DNA of 64,000 nucleotides from Xiphias gladius. Its lineage: Eukaryota > Chordata > Actinopteri > Istiophoriformes > Xiphiidae. Each line of letters starts with the position of its first letter. Position 1 is the first letter of the stretch. The translations under genes and the position numbers were made by a program. The stretch lies in contig NC_053402.1 of the NCBI RefSeq assembly GCF_016859285.1, positions 8,080,531-8,144,530 of the forward strand, in the 5' to 3' direction. Below, in pieces: positions 25,511-37,690 of this stretch. The notes beneath the pieces are model-generated. The model saw only the letters and a program-made list of their open reading frames with translations, ran no database searches and was not told where the DNA came from.

Positions 25511-25808
25511 CAATCTTCTTTTTTGTTGTAACAATAATAAAATGCAGTTAAGGTTGTGGAACAGTCACGGTTTGGTTTTAATTTTAGGCACAAAAACTGT
25601 TTGGTTAGGTTTAGGAAAAGATCATGGTCTGGGTTAAAATAAGTACTTCCTTAAGTTTAGAGGACCTTCATCATCATGGTTACAATAATAAACACGTGGT
25701 TAAGGTTGTGGAATGGAAGAACCAACATTGGCTATCGTTTCGAAAAGTGAAACGTGAAACAAACTGTTGTTTATGAATTATCTGTTTTATTGGATTTTAC
25801 TGTAATGC
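25511..25808. other. noncoding
   Basis: Between the 5S pseudogene and the Tc1 relic. It contains GTTAAGGTTGTGGAA and GGTTAGGTTTAGGAAAAGATCATGG-type repeats that recur within the stretch (25542-25560 and about 25701-25716). This is probably another retroelement remnant. No gene was found. Confidence 0.4.
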
Positions 25809-26950
25809 ACAGTTGTATGCAAAAGTTTAGGCTGCCCTGGGAAAATTACATATTTTGGGTTTTTTTTTAAGTGAAAAGAAGTAAATACAAACCCTGCAGT
25901 AAAGAGACATTAGAAAATGTTAATGCACTGCTACTTTTTAGTTCATGAACTTAAAAAATAAATAAAAAAGTAATTGTGACGCGCAAAAGTTTGGCCACCC
26001 TTCTACTTGTAAAACACTCACAACTTCATTAACTCGTTAGGCCTTAATTGACTCATTAGGACTGGTAAGGCAGGTAAAGAGTTGTCATAATGAATTGTCA
26101 GCTGATGAAATTTCCAGAGCTAATAAATTGTCTGACTCTTCAAATCTTGTGGTAGCACTCAACAACCATGGGCTCATCTAACCAACTGTCTGAAGGTCTA
26201 AAAATGAAGCTAATTGCAGCAGGGGAGGCTATAAAAAGACATCAAAAAGCTTCTAGCTAGAAATTTCCACTGTCTGAAATGTCATCAGGAAATGGCATCT
26301 GAGGAAAACTGTGGAAGTAAAGACAACAAGTGGAAGATCAAGAACACTTTCAGATAAAACTGCACATCGGCTGGGCATAACTGCATGAAGGTTTAGCTGA
26401 AACAGGAGTGGTGGTGCATCAGTCCACTGTGCCGCGTTGATGCGCAAACAGGATCTACATGGAGGTTTCATTGGAAGGAAACCTTACCTGTGACTTCATC
26501 ACAAAGGTCAACATATAAAGTCTGCAAAGCAACATCTGGATAAGTTGTTTTGGATGCAAGTTTTGTTGACAGATGAAGTTTAAATTGAGCTCTTTGGCCA
26601 CGATAACCAAAGGTGTGTTTGGAAAAAGGAGCAGCATTTCAACAAAGAATACTTTGCCAACAAGCAAAGCAAAGCTTTTGGAGTGGCCAGCATATTCAGC
26701 ATCCCCTGACTTGAACATCACTTGTGGATTTACCAAGTACTGATTTGGTAGGGTGCCCAAGCCCTTGTCCATGCCACAATTACTGTGTACTTATTTTTCC
26801 ATTTCTTTTTCATGAATTTAAAATAAACATTGTAACAGTACATTAATTTTCGAAAAATAACTTTAAAAAAAAATTGCTGCAGGGGTTGTATTTACTTCTT
26901 TTCACTTCAAAAATCAACAAAATCAAATTTAGGCATTATCATGCAATTGT
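25809..26950 (+). mobile_element. Tc1-like transposon, decayed
   Basis: The left end contains TATGCAAAAGTTTAGGC and AAGTGAAAAGAAGTAAATAC. The right end carries the inverted match GTATTTACTTCTTTTCACTT and, beyond it, a worn GCCTAAA-type end. A second internal GCAAAAGTTTGGCCACCC is at 25984-26001. Inside, a plus-strand frame near 26169 reads MGSSNQLSEGLKMKLIAAGE, the usual start of a Tc1 transposase helix-turn-helix. Later pieces include a SPDLN block near 26704-26718. Frameshifts and stops throughout make it inactive. It lies in the first intron of the GVIN-like pseudogene. Confidence 0.75.
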
Positions 26951-27393
26951 CAAGTCTCTAATAGCCCTACCACAATGCACAGAATATTCAAAATCATATC
27001 ATACAACAACTACACAACTGACCAACAATACACAACATAACCAACTCTGACAAAAGTGTTAAACAGTTAAATCTAGATGTTGCTATATAGCCACACACAA
27101 AAACAAGAAAAAATTAAACAAACACAATTCCTAGATTATTTTATACATTTGATTTATAACGTTATATTTTCTTTGAGCTATTAAATCTTTAGTGATTCCT
27201 TCTGGCGTGAAGGGTGTGATGTTGTGTCCCTTACAAGCCTGGTAAATTGGCCAGCAGGAAAAAAAAAGAAATTTTAAAACAGAAAATCTACAAATATAAT
27301 AAACATAAGATGGTTAGCTAATTCAGTGTTTCATTTTAGAATCTTGACCTTTGCAATCGTCTTTTTTTTTCTTACATTATCCTGCAACAAAAG
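26951..27393. other. noncoding intronic DNA
   Basis: AT-rich. It ends with a long T run and the ACAAAAG acceptor of the linker exon. No other feature was seen. Confidence 0.5.
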
Positions 27394-27422
27394 TGATCAA
27401 AGAGAATACAGATGAAAACGAG
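27394..27422 (+). pseudogene. 29-bp linker exon of GVIN-like pseudogene
   Basis: Acceptor CAACAAAAG (after a T-rich tract) and donor GTAAGA bracket 29 bp. With the last base of the pyrin exon it reads VIKENTDENE and leaves phase 0, exactly what the main exon at 30198 requires. Short acidic linker exons of this kind join pyrin-type exons to the long exon in fish immune genes. The assignment rests on phase agreement and splice sites, not on length of match. Confidence 0.5.
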
Positions 27423-27739
27423 GTAAGAATTTTTTCATCATTAGTATTTTTTTCATACATTAGTGTTTGTCAATGCTTTAAATCCTTATAAGATACTTTT
27501 TAACATTATTATGTGTTAGCAAAACTACATAAGTGTTAATAATAGCATTATAAGCACATTTATTATTTGATTATAAGATACTCATAAGCACTTTTAAGAA
27601 ACATTTTAACAGTTCATTGACTGCTTAAGAATGTTAATAAAAGCCTTATGAGTTTCTTATAATTATTAATTATAGCATTACAAACACATTTATTGAGTTT
27701 AACGAACTTACCTATTATGTCATTGTTAAACCATTACTA

Positions 27740-29925
27740 AGCTTTTTTGTAGCTTTTTTAAGATTAATACATACTTTACTATGCATTTATTAGCATATTA
27801 ACAGTTAAAAACAGTTAAATATAAACAGTTAACTATGCTTTTTGCAGCTACCGGATCTAAAGCACAAACAGTGCCTTATTAAAGTTAATAAATCCTTCGT
27901 GTGCGAAAGTCCCACCAATGAAAATTAGGCTGTCAGTGTTGCTAGGGAGTTGCTGGGATACAGCCCCTGTAGATATAGTAGAGAGTAGTAGCATGCATAA
28001 CTCCAAATCTTGAACAATGCATCAGGTGTATGGCCATAGCAATCTAAACAGACAAACAAAATATAAACAGGTGAGAACACCTGTTTATGCAAATTGTCAT
28101 GTCTGCTATTGTTATCTCAGCTGATGATGGCTTATAGTTTTTGCCCCACAATAAATACGATTATTTATCTGTGCATTCCTGTATTTTGTTTGTCTATATG
28201 GCACCTGAAGACCTGGCTAGGGAAACCCTGCCTACCCACTGAGTGGCACATGTTGTCAGTTCGTTTCTTCCTCTTTCCCTTGGTGGACTGTGGATGTGCA
28301 ACAGTGTGTTGCTGTGTGTGAATGTTTACCCAGTTGTAAACAGTAACTGAAGATTAATAATTTAATATTGTGTCAAATTGTGGAAATATCATCCTTGTTT
28401 TTGCTAGCTACTTCAGGCTACTGCTTCAGTTATAATAGATTCAAGTCACTCTGAGTTCATGATGTTTAACCCATATAAGAATGTTTAATTGATGTTTTTT
28501 ACTTTCATCAATTTCACATAAATGGCAGCCACAAAGAGAATGGTCTATAAAACAAAGTCTAAAACAGGCCTTTGAAAAAAAAAAGTACAATTATTAGTAC
28601 AATTACAGTATTTTTCAATATTGAGGTAAATTGTATATTGTAAAAGACATTCTGAAAACTAATCAACTCAACAAAAAAGTGCAATTGTATTATAAAAACT
28701 GAGGTAGGTTTTAAGTACCATTAAACAATGTTTAAAATTTTCTATTGATATATTTCTAATATTTCAACGCAGAGCAACCGCTGTTTTGCACATGTCAACT
28801 AGTCTCTTTAAACATGGCGGAAACAGTAAAAGATACTGTGTAATAAAGTTTCACGGAGGGAAGTTTAACTCCTGGATATTAATTTGACTGAGTAACCAGT
28901 CAGATATTGATCTGGTTACGTGAGTATGGTGGAGACCTAAAGCATCTATGTTGGGAGACATTAACTCACATTGAGGCATCTGATGCAGTTAATATCTTTT
29001 ACTGATGGTAGAATGTATAGTGCTACCAGTGGTCTGCAATAAAGAGAAATTACAGACAAAGAAACAAGTAGGGGATTTAGAAAATTAATGTCATTGCCAT
29101 AAATTACATAGGGATACAATCAAATCACATCAATTAAACATTCTTATATGGGTTAAACATCATGAACTCAGAGTGACTTGATTCTATCCCAACTGAAACA
29201 GCAGACTGATGTAGCCAGCAACACTTAAAATGACATTTCCAGAATCTGACACAATATCACACTTTGAATCTTCATATACTGTTTTTCAACTGAAATAAAA
29301 CAAGAAATATATTTTTGTTCAACGGTACTTTGTCACACACGACAACGCACCGTTGAACATCCACCATCCATGGAGGGAAAAAAGAAGAAACGAACTGACA
29401 ACATGTGCCATTCAGTGAGTTGGCGGGGTTTCCTGTTCAGGTCTACAGTCTACAACAAATTACTGGAATGAACAGATAAATAATCTGCTTGTTTATTATG
29501 GGGCAAAAACGAATGTGTTCCAGCTATAAGCTATCATCAGATAGATGGTAGATAATAATAGCAGATATGAAAATGTATGTAAATGGGTGAGGTCTGGACC
29601 TCACATATTTTGTTTGTCTGTTTAGATTACTATGGCCTTGCACCTGATACATTGTTCAAGAGTTGGAGCTATGCATTATACTACTCTATACTATATCTAC
29701 AGGGGCTGTATCCCAGCAAGTACCTAGCAACACTGACAAACTAATTTTCATTTGTGGGAATTTTGCATATAAAGGATTTATTAACCTTAATAAGGAACTG
29801 TTCTCGCTTTAGAACTGGTAGCTGCAAGAAGCATAGTTAACTGATAATGAGTTCATAGTTAACTGCTAATAAATGCATAACAAAGTATTTTATATTATAT
29901 TTTCATAAAAAAAAACAAAAAAAGC
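27740..29925. mobile_element. long-inverted-arm element (foldback/MITE-like), about 2.2 kb
   Basis: The left arm (about 27740-28494) and right arm (about 29128-29925) are inverted copies of each other with moderate divergence and small indels. Matching anchor pairs are ACTATGC..TTTGCAGCTACC with GGTAGCTGCAAGAAGCATAGT, GGGATACAGCCCCTGT with ACAGGGGCTGTATCCC, and CATGATGTTTAACCCATATA with TATATGGGTTAAACATCATG. The 0.63-kb centre has no coding frame. The arms hold no transposase either, so it looks non-autonomous. A fold-back duplication of intronic DNA is an alternative. It lies between the linker and main exons of the GVIN-like pseudogene. Confidence 0.8.
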
Positions 29926-30197
29926 TTGTAGCTTTTCTATTTGTTCTATTTGTTGATGTTCTATTATTTTCTATTCTATTTAAACAAAATATTTTGTTTA
30001 AATAGAACATTCATCTGGCCCTCTAATTCATTATTGTCCTGGAGGTACCTTGGATATGGATACAAGTGGAAACAAGGATAAAGTCAGAAAGTCCAAAATT
30101 ATTTCACGAGATCTTAAGGACTATTTATTACTATATGACATTATCATTTTTTAAATACAGTAAATGGTTATTCATTATTATTCATTATTATTTACAG

Positions 30198-33100
30198 CAG
30201 TCAGAGAAGATTTCTGAAGAGATCAGAAAAATGAAATGTCAGAGAGAAACTGAAACACTGCAGGACCATCAGACATCTGAGAAAGATCTAGCTCATAGTT
30301 TTCTTCAGAGGTTGATGATGCTAGACTACAGAGCCAGATATATACCTGTAAGACAAGACAGTTCAAAGCCTGTTCCAGTGTTTGACAGTGTTGACTTAGA
30401 AGACAATGACATAGACGCTCTTTTTAGCGCTAGTGTAGACTGTGATCAATCAAAACAGACTCCTGTGCATCCAATGGATGTTCAAATAGCAGTTTTTCAC
30501 TGCTCAGATAGTTTCCTTAAGCAGAACATGATTACGAAGCTATCACAATGTCAGTATGCTTTACCTTTGCTTGTTCCTGATGTAGTCACAATGGATATTG
30601 AGTGTCCTCTCTGGACATTCAGACAAATCAAAAAAACATGGAAGAATACTCAAACCACAGATAATTCAAACATTGTCACCATGAAGAGTATGCTCGTCTG
30701 CAAAGCTGAGACACCCATGGTGTCATTTTTCCACCTGGGTTCACTATTAGTTTCTAAATCCCAGCTGATAAACACTTTGATCAACGACCGTCACAGCACC
30801 TTCTTCCACATAAACTGCCCAAGAAGCACCAAATCTCGCCATTTGATGGATGGTGTGGCAGAGATTGCCTGGTACTGTCCTGCTGGAAAATCCACTGATG
30901 GCTTCACTGACTGCATTGCCTTCTGTAATATTCATGGTGATGCTCTGTCAATTGAAAGTCAGCGTGATATACTGATTGAAAAATCTTCAGTCAACGTTGT
31001 TCTGTTACAAACTTTGGAAAAAAGCCACAGAAGTGCTGCAGTCATCAGAAGCCTTTACAAGTCTCAGAAGCCTCTCATTATTCTCATGGCTGATAATGAT
31101 CGTGATACTGTTGAGTGTATAAAGGGAAAATTCATACTTGGTCTAACAGACAGAAGCCAGTCAGATGTTTCAGAAGAACTGAAGAGAATAATTGGCAAGA
31201 TTTTGTCTGGACCACATACATCCTTCCAGCTTGAAACCATGGCTGAAGTCTCTGGAATCAGAGTAGATGAAGATGACACAATCTGCCAAAAAGGGAAGTC
31301 TGCTGCAATGAAAATAGTGTATTTGCTTCAGGGGATGGACGTTTCAAAAATCAAAGATAAATTCCTCCTTTGTCAAGGCCGACTGTGGTATGAGTGGTGC
31401 AGAATAAACAAAGACCTGTATCACCTCAAATGACTTTGAGAAGGAGAAAAGTAAAAGGCAACAGGAACTGATGGAAATACGACAAAAACAATGTGCTGCT
31501 TCCTGTAGTAAACTGATGAAGTTGTTCATTCAAAGCCTCTTATCTTTGCCATCAACAGAAAAAGAGTATTTCCTGAAATTGATTCAGATCTTAATAGAGG
31601 CCCTCTCCACAGATGATTTCACTTCAATTCACCAAAGCTATGATGACAAGTGGTCGGAGGTCTTGTCTCTGAAGAAGAAACATGACAAAACTGATCTGTT
31701 AAAAACAAAACAAACTGAGGTTGAAAAAATATCAACAAAACCGCAGTCAGCAACTTTTGGCTTAGAGCACATCTTTAGAGAAATGTGACAGATCTATGAA
31801 GCCCAAAAATCTCTGAAAGAACACAAAAAGATGGGACAGACTGACTGGTCTAAATACCCTGAACTGGCAGCAGAGCTGATGATATAAGGATATCCGATGG
31901 AACTGATGGATGGTGATGCAGATCATGTGCCTTTAAAATGGATCTCTAGTCTTTTAGAGGAAGTCATCAAGAAACTGGGTGACCCGAGAGTTTTTGTGTT
32001 GTCAGGTTTGGACGTACAAAGCAGTGGGAAATCAACAATGCTGAATGCCATGTTTGAGTTAAAGTTTGCAGTGAGTGCTGGCAGATGCACCAAGGGTGCC
32101 TTTATGCAGCTGGTCAAATTGTCAGAGGAAATCAAGAATGACTTACAGTTTGACTACATTCTAGCGGTGGACACTGAAGGCCTGCGTGCTCTTGAGTTGG
32201 TAGGTAATACCACCCTTCACCACGACAATGAACTGGCAACATTTGTTGTTCGGGAAACATGACATTGATCAACATCTTTGGAGAGAATCCAGCTGAGATG
32301 CAAGATGTTCTGCAGATTGTTGTCCAGGCTTTCATGAGGATGAAGAAAGTTAACCTTTCCCCAAGTTGTGTGTTTGTTCACCAGAATGTTACAGATATTG
32401 CAGCTGCACAGAGAAACTTGGATGGAAAGAGACACCTGCAAGAAAAACTGGACCAGATGGCCCACCTAGCTGCCAAAGAGGAAAAGTACAATGCAGAGTG
32501 TTTCAGTGACATCATTGCATTTGATGTGCAAACAGATGTGAAATACTTTGCTCAACTATGGGAAGGAAGTCCACCTATGGCTCCTCCAAATCCAGGTAAT
32601 AGTGAGAGCATCCAAGAGCTGAAGAACATTATCCTATCTAAAGCTTCACAGTCTAAAGGGATTACTCTGTCACTGTTCAAAGGCAGAATTTGAGATCTGT
32701 GGAATACCCTGATGAACGAACATTTTGTTTTCAGTTTTAAAAACACACTTGAAATTAAAGTGTACAGAAAACTTGAGGTCAAGTACAGGAACTGGACCTG
32801 GGCCCTGAGGAGCAACATGTTGACCATTGAAAACCAGCTTTATACCAGAATCGAAAATGGAAAACTTGAAAAGGTTGAGTCCGTTTATATTTTTAAAGAA
32901 AGTAGCAAAACCTATAGAAAACTTGAAAAAGATATGACAATGTACTTTGAAGATGACAGAGACAAAGAAATGTTGGTTCAGTGGCTTGAACGATTCGAAA
33001 TCAAAATCAAGGAGTTTCATGACTAACAGATGAGAGAAGTGAAGAGAAAACTGGATGAAGTTATCCAGCATAAGAATGATTGTAAAAAGCTAGATGATAA

Positions 33101-34618
33101 GAAGACAAAGTTTGAGAACAAGCTGCTACTGAAGAGCAAAGAGCTCGCTCATCGGTTAAAAGACGAGGCACAAGATGAACTTAACTTAAACTTAACTTAA
33201 AAACCAGTTTTACTCTGTTTGGAATGGCTGGGTTACTGAATTAACTATAGACACAAAACCTATTGAGGACATCACCATGGAAGGAGATCAGTCAACTATC
33301 CTTCAAAGGCTTGGTATTGAATGGGCTCTTATAGATGAATCCAAAAGCAGTGGCAGATACAAAGAAATATCAGAGACTGGCATTTACAACAGTTATATAA
33401 CCCTCACCAAGCAGCGAGAACATTGTGACAAAAGCCAACAATCACAAAAGAGGGGAAAGAACACAAGTGGACGGAGGCGCTGTTTGAATCTGTTACAGTC
33501 AACATTAACATCAGTATTTGATTACTTTAAGCAGTCTCTTCAGAAAGAAGACCAACAACTGATCAGATCCCTGATTGTCGATGTTGAAAATCAGTCCGTT
33601 GATATAATTAAGAGCAAACAGGTAGCTACAAGAGGCTACAGATCAACTTACTTGCAAGAAGTGGCAAACAATGTAAAAGAAAAAGTGACATAATTTGAAT
33701 CAAAATGGAAATATACACTGAAGAACGAGTTTACAGTTGATCTCTTACTATATGTGTTTGACAGAGCAAGGAGTTGGCTTTCAGAGTCCCACAAGAAATT
33801 CAAAAGGAACAATGATGCGCTGTTTTATTTAGAAAGCAAGAAAATGCAATATTACAACATTTTCAGACGTTTCCTTTTTTAAAGGAAACTCATCTGCTGT
33901 TGTGCTTGGAGAGTTGATCTGTGACAGACTGAAGGTTTCCACTGTTGAGGGTGTCTGTAACAAGACTGCCATTGATCTCGCTGGAGGGATGAGGTGCAGT
34001 TTCCCAGCATTCAGTGGGAACAGGTTGAGCTTGGAGAGACATGTGTTGAAGTCACTGGCAGAGAATGAGGAATTTGATGGTTTTATCACCTACATCTACC
34101 AACCAAGGAAACATGTAGAGCGTTTTATAAAAGACAAAGTATAGAAATACATCTTTACGGAACACAACGACAAAGCACTGGATATACTCAAAAAAAATGT
34201 TGAAGACATGAAACAACATGTGAGTCTGGCTTTATTTACTGCAATAATTTACTGCCGAAACCCAGAGAGGAGACATAGACATGTGGCTGGAGGAATTTTC
34301 CAGTTTGCTAAAAGAAGAGTTGACATTTGATGCTATTTGTCCTCAAAACTATTTGTCCTCAAAACTTTTTACCATGATTCAGAGGTATGCATTCGCTATA
34401 AACTGTACCGAACTGCTGGACCAAGCTTTTCTGACTGGAGCATTACCCCTGATGAGTCTAAGCTGACATACTGGAAATGGTTCGTGTGTCGCTTTCAAGA
34501 GCAACTGGAAGACCACTATAAATTAAAATTCCAGGGACACGGAGCAATTCCCAGTGAGTGGAAAACACATTCTAAAGAAGAAGCTATTCAAAGTCTGAAT
34601 GAAATTTACAATCTGTGA
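30198..34618 (+). pseudogene. GTPase exon of interferon-induced very-large GTPase (GVIN/VLIG-like) pseudogene
   Basis: GVIN/VLIG proteins are giant interferon-inducible GTPases, usually encoded in one long exon. Acceptor TTTACAG precedes 30198, in phase with the linker exon. Order seen: a 400-aa N-terminal part (KSQLINTLINDRHSTFF, AEIAWYCPAGK), the G domain with QSSGKST at about 32017-32040 and DTEGLRALEL near 32170, then IFGENPAEMQDVLQ, SPSCVFVHQNVTDI, IEWALIDESKSSGRYKEI, ICDRLKVSTVEGVCNKTAID and, at the end, GHGAIPSEWKTHS to the stop at 34618. Lesions: frameshifts near 31430, 32250, 33200, 33880, 34250 and 34370; stops at 31786, 31885, 32691, 33024, 33691 and 34142; and loss of the Cys-rich segment near 34365. 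The first glycine of the P-loop is Asp. It cannot encode a working protein. Confidence 0.92.
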
Positions 34619-34981
34619 GGGACCCAAAACAAGTGCAGCTCTGCTGTTTTGTTTCACATGATTATTCAAATTCTAACAAAATGGCAATCACAATTTTACA
34701 CTGATTTTATGATTGACAGGTGAATTTGTCTGTGAATAGGAGTTTGGGATAGTCAATGCACTATAACATACAGAAGGTGATTCAAATGTTGCACACAAAT
34801 CTGACTGCTTGGCTTAGAGATATTGTTTGGAAAAAACATGTACTGATTTGGTATTAATATGTTTGTCTTATTTCACATCTACAAAGTAGGTTACATCCGT
34901 AGTGATGATTTCTGAAATTCACAGTGTTTCCCTTGGAGGAAACGCAGAAAACACTATGTCTTAGAAGATGTGTTTCTTAAC
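34619..34981. other. 3' flank of GVIN-like pseudogene
   Basis: Noncoding and probably old 3' UTR. No feature was recognised. Confidence 0.5.
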
Positions 34982-35333
34982 TGTTAAGGGTGAATGTACC
35001 TAAGGTACCGCCCTCCTCCTGTGGAGCAGGTTAATCACCCGCAGCTGACTTCCATCGCTCATCCACAGGTGTATAAAGTTAGAGAGGGAGCCAGTGGGCC
35101 ATGTAGCAGTTTGGGTGCTGTTGCTGTGTGTTTCGATACCGAGATCCGTGCCATCCTTCACCCCCCACTCTTTTTTTGATGAGTTCGTTCATTTGATTTT
35201 CTGTCTTACCTTATTCCGTTAAGTAAATAAATCTTTTTTGTTCCCAAGAAACATCCGATTCCCTGTTCTTTCTTCCTCTCAGGCTCATTTTACATGTTTT
35301 ACCTTTATCCCCTGGACATATTTAGGGGATGTA
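34982..35333 (+). mobile_element. candidate solo LTR
   Basis: The segment starts TGTTAAGG and ends GATGTAACA. It contains GTATAAAG (about 35071) about 160 bp before AAATAAATC (about 35225), the promoter and poly(A) layout of an LTR. No retroviral or Gypsy coding sequence lies on either side, and flanking target duplications were not identified, so the boundaries are tentative. Confidence 0.3.
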
Positions 35334-35880
35334 ACATCATCTTTTTTATGATGTTGAACATACTAGTTACACAATTTATCATAATGTGTAAAACACAGCT
35401 TATCTTCATATAAACATTCAAGGTGTATATTTTTAATTGTTTTTGATTCTTTTGATAACTTGTTTAACTAATTTCTGATAATTATCATCTTTTGTATTTT
35501 TTATGCTGCAAATTTCTGTTTTAATTTGAATGTTTATGTTAAAGAATGTATCAAATGTAAATGATGAAGGATGCTTTATGCGTCTTAAGTATTTGAAGTA
35601 TTCAGCTATGTCATGTTTATCTCATTTCATTTTTTAATCATTTTTTTAATTAGTATGTGTTTTGTAGTTTAATTACACTTCTGCTGTCCTAACTATTTTG
35701 ATATCTAGAAATAATGAAAGAAATGTCGTCTTTGTAAGGAAAATGTTTTTAATTTTTTCATTTATTAAACTGATCATTCAATAACAACTCAAGAATACCA
35801 GTTGATGCAAAAAATAAATACGTTATATCTACTGAAAGACCAGGTTTTTTTTTTTTGTGGAAAGCTAAAAAAAAGGTTTA
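35334..35880. repeat. duplicated noncoding segment, copy A
   Basis: From about 35455 this stretch parallels 40138-40626 in the same orientation: AACTAATTTCT, GATGAAGGATGCTT, TATTTGAAGTGTTCA-like, TCTACTGA.AGACCA and GG.AAAGxxTxxxTTxACC blocks occur in the same order and at similar spacing. Copy A follows the GVIN relic by about 0.8 kb. Confidence 0.6.
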
Positions 35881-35889
35881 CCAATTTTT

Positions 35890-37480
35890 GAAAGTCTCTC
35901 ATCCAAGATGCCTTCTGTGTTTCAGCAGAAAGTTGTACAACGTTTCTTGTTGCATATGAATTTGAGGAAGGATTCTGTTGGTAATGATGGGCCTCCTGCT
36001 GGGTCTCCTCAAGATGACATTATTTACAAAAGCTATTTTTGTTTGTTTGTTTTTCATTTTTTGAGTAAAAAGTAAGGGTTGCGCCATATTGGAGTGTATT
36101 TACAGGGTTTAATTGTGGATTATTAAAGTTTGTTGATTTTCCACCAGTCTGCCAGAGTTGTTGAAATTACGCTGTTATAAATATAGGTGTATTATAGTGG
36201 TGTTGAGAAATGAAAGTTTTGGAGATTGAGATTTCTTTACATTCTGACTGTTCTATTTCTAACCATAAGTTGTTGTTTTTTTTTGTTTGGATGAATCCAT
36301 TTGGCGATATACTGTAGTTTATTTGCCAGATAATCAATTTTGGGAGTTTTGTGTTTCTATAATGTGACCAAATTTGATCCGGGGTGTTTTACTTTTCCAA
36401 CAGAATTTGCTTGTTATGGAGTTTATCAAATTATACCATTTAGTTGTGGGCTGGGTTGGAATCATTGTGAAAACATAAATTACTTTTTGGTAATATGAAC
36501 ATTTTTATGGTAGCTATTCTGCCAATTAAAGGGAGAGGTAAGGTTATCCAATGGTTTAAGTCCTCTTCAATTGTTTCTTATCCATGGAGTGAAGTTCAGC
36601 TAACACAACTCTGACAGTCTGGCAGAAATATTTACTGTATAACCAGATACTTTACCGCTGGGAATGGGAGTAGGTGGGTTTTGAGCTGCTGCATTCCAAA
36701 CATCACCACATAAGGGTAGAATTGTTGATTTTTTCCAATTTATGCCATAGTCGGAGAGTTTGGAGAATGAATTAATGAGCTTGATGGCCTCGTGTAGAGA
36801 GTTTGATGTTTCCTGCAAATAAAGCAATACATTTTCTGCATTAAGACTGCTCGTGGGATGAGCGTTAAGGATTTGGGTTCCCTTGATGTTGTTGTTCTGA
36901 TGTATTGCAGCAGCAAAACGTTCGATGAACAGGACAAAAAGTGCTGGAGAGGGTTAGCCATTGGTGAGCTTCACAGTATTCTTATCAACTGAATAAACAA
37001 TTCTCTGAAACCAAATTTGTGTAGTGTTCCAAATAGAAATTTCCAATTTACTCTATCACGTGCTTTTTCTGCATCTAATGGTGTAATTATAATTTTCGTT
37101 TGGTGCTTTGCTGATAAAGATCATGATAAGTGATAAGTGATAGGGGCTTTAGCTGGAGCAGAGAGTTGGGTCGGGTTTCAGGAGAACTGAGATGAGGGCT
37201 GTGTTCATTTGTGGTGGAATTGTTGAGTTATGTTTAATGTTAAGCACCATTCTGAAAAACAGCAGTGAGATTATATTCCAAAAATATTTAAAGAACTCAG
37301 TGGGAATTCCATCAGGTCCTGCAGCTTTATTATTTGGTATCTTATAGAGTGATGTATGGATTTCATCACATGTTAATGGTGTGTCTTGTTGCTCTTCTTG
37401 TTTCCTATTCAGTCTGGGTGATTCTATATTACTGAGGAAAGAGTTAGTATCTATTGAATTGAGTTTCTTGTCAGAGGTGT
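35890..37480 (-). mobile_element. L1-type LINE relic, antisense
   Basis: On the minus strand, at about 37240-37395, a frame reads EIHTSLYKIPNNKAAGPDGI followed by PTEFFKYFWNII, the diagnostic fingers region of L1/Tx1-clade reverse transcriptases (NGKAPGPDG..EFYK.FW). Further 3' (36600-36827) it reads INSFSKLSDYGINWKKSTIL, another conserved block, and 35899-36087 gives RRPSRRPIITNRILPQ near the C-terminus. Many stops, frameshifts and internal losses separate the pieces. It is inactive and opposite to the GVIN relic in orientation. Confidence 0.8.
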
Positions 37481-37690
37481 TGTTGACTATAAAAATCTAT
37501 AAAAATTTGTTTTCTTAGAGTGACTGTGTGATCTTCCCTGCCGAGTTCCAAAGAATGTGAACGTTACTTCCTTTCCCTATAGTTCTGTATTGGGTTCATC
37601 TCTCTCTATAAGAGAGGATGTGAATCTTGCTGCCATGGAAACCTGGGATGGTTAACTAATTAAAAAAATTACTTCTTTGTTTGACTGTGC

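Noticed and set aside
28094-28321. 75-aa frame in the first arm of the inverted repeat
   Set aside because: Not preserved in the mirror arm and without any known motif, so it is probably chance.
30747-33071. Minus-strand frames opposite the GVIN relic
   Set aside because: Shadows. The plus-strand protein similarity is continuous and explains the open frames.
34987-35179. 61-aa frame as a small gene
   Set aside because: It falls inside an LTR-like segment with promoter and poly(A) features and has no domain.
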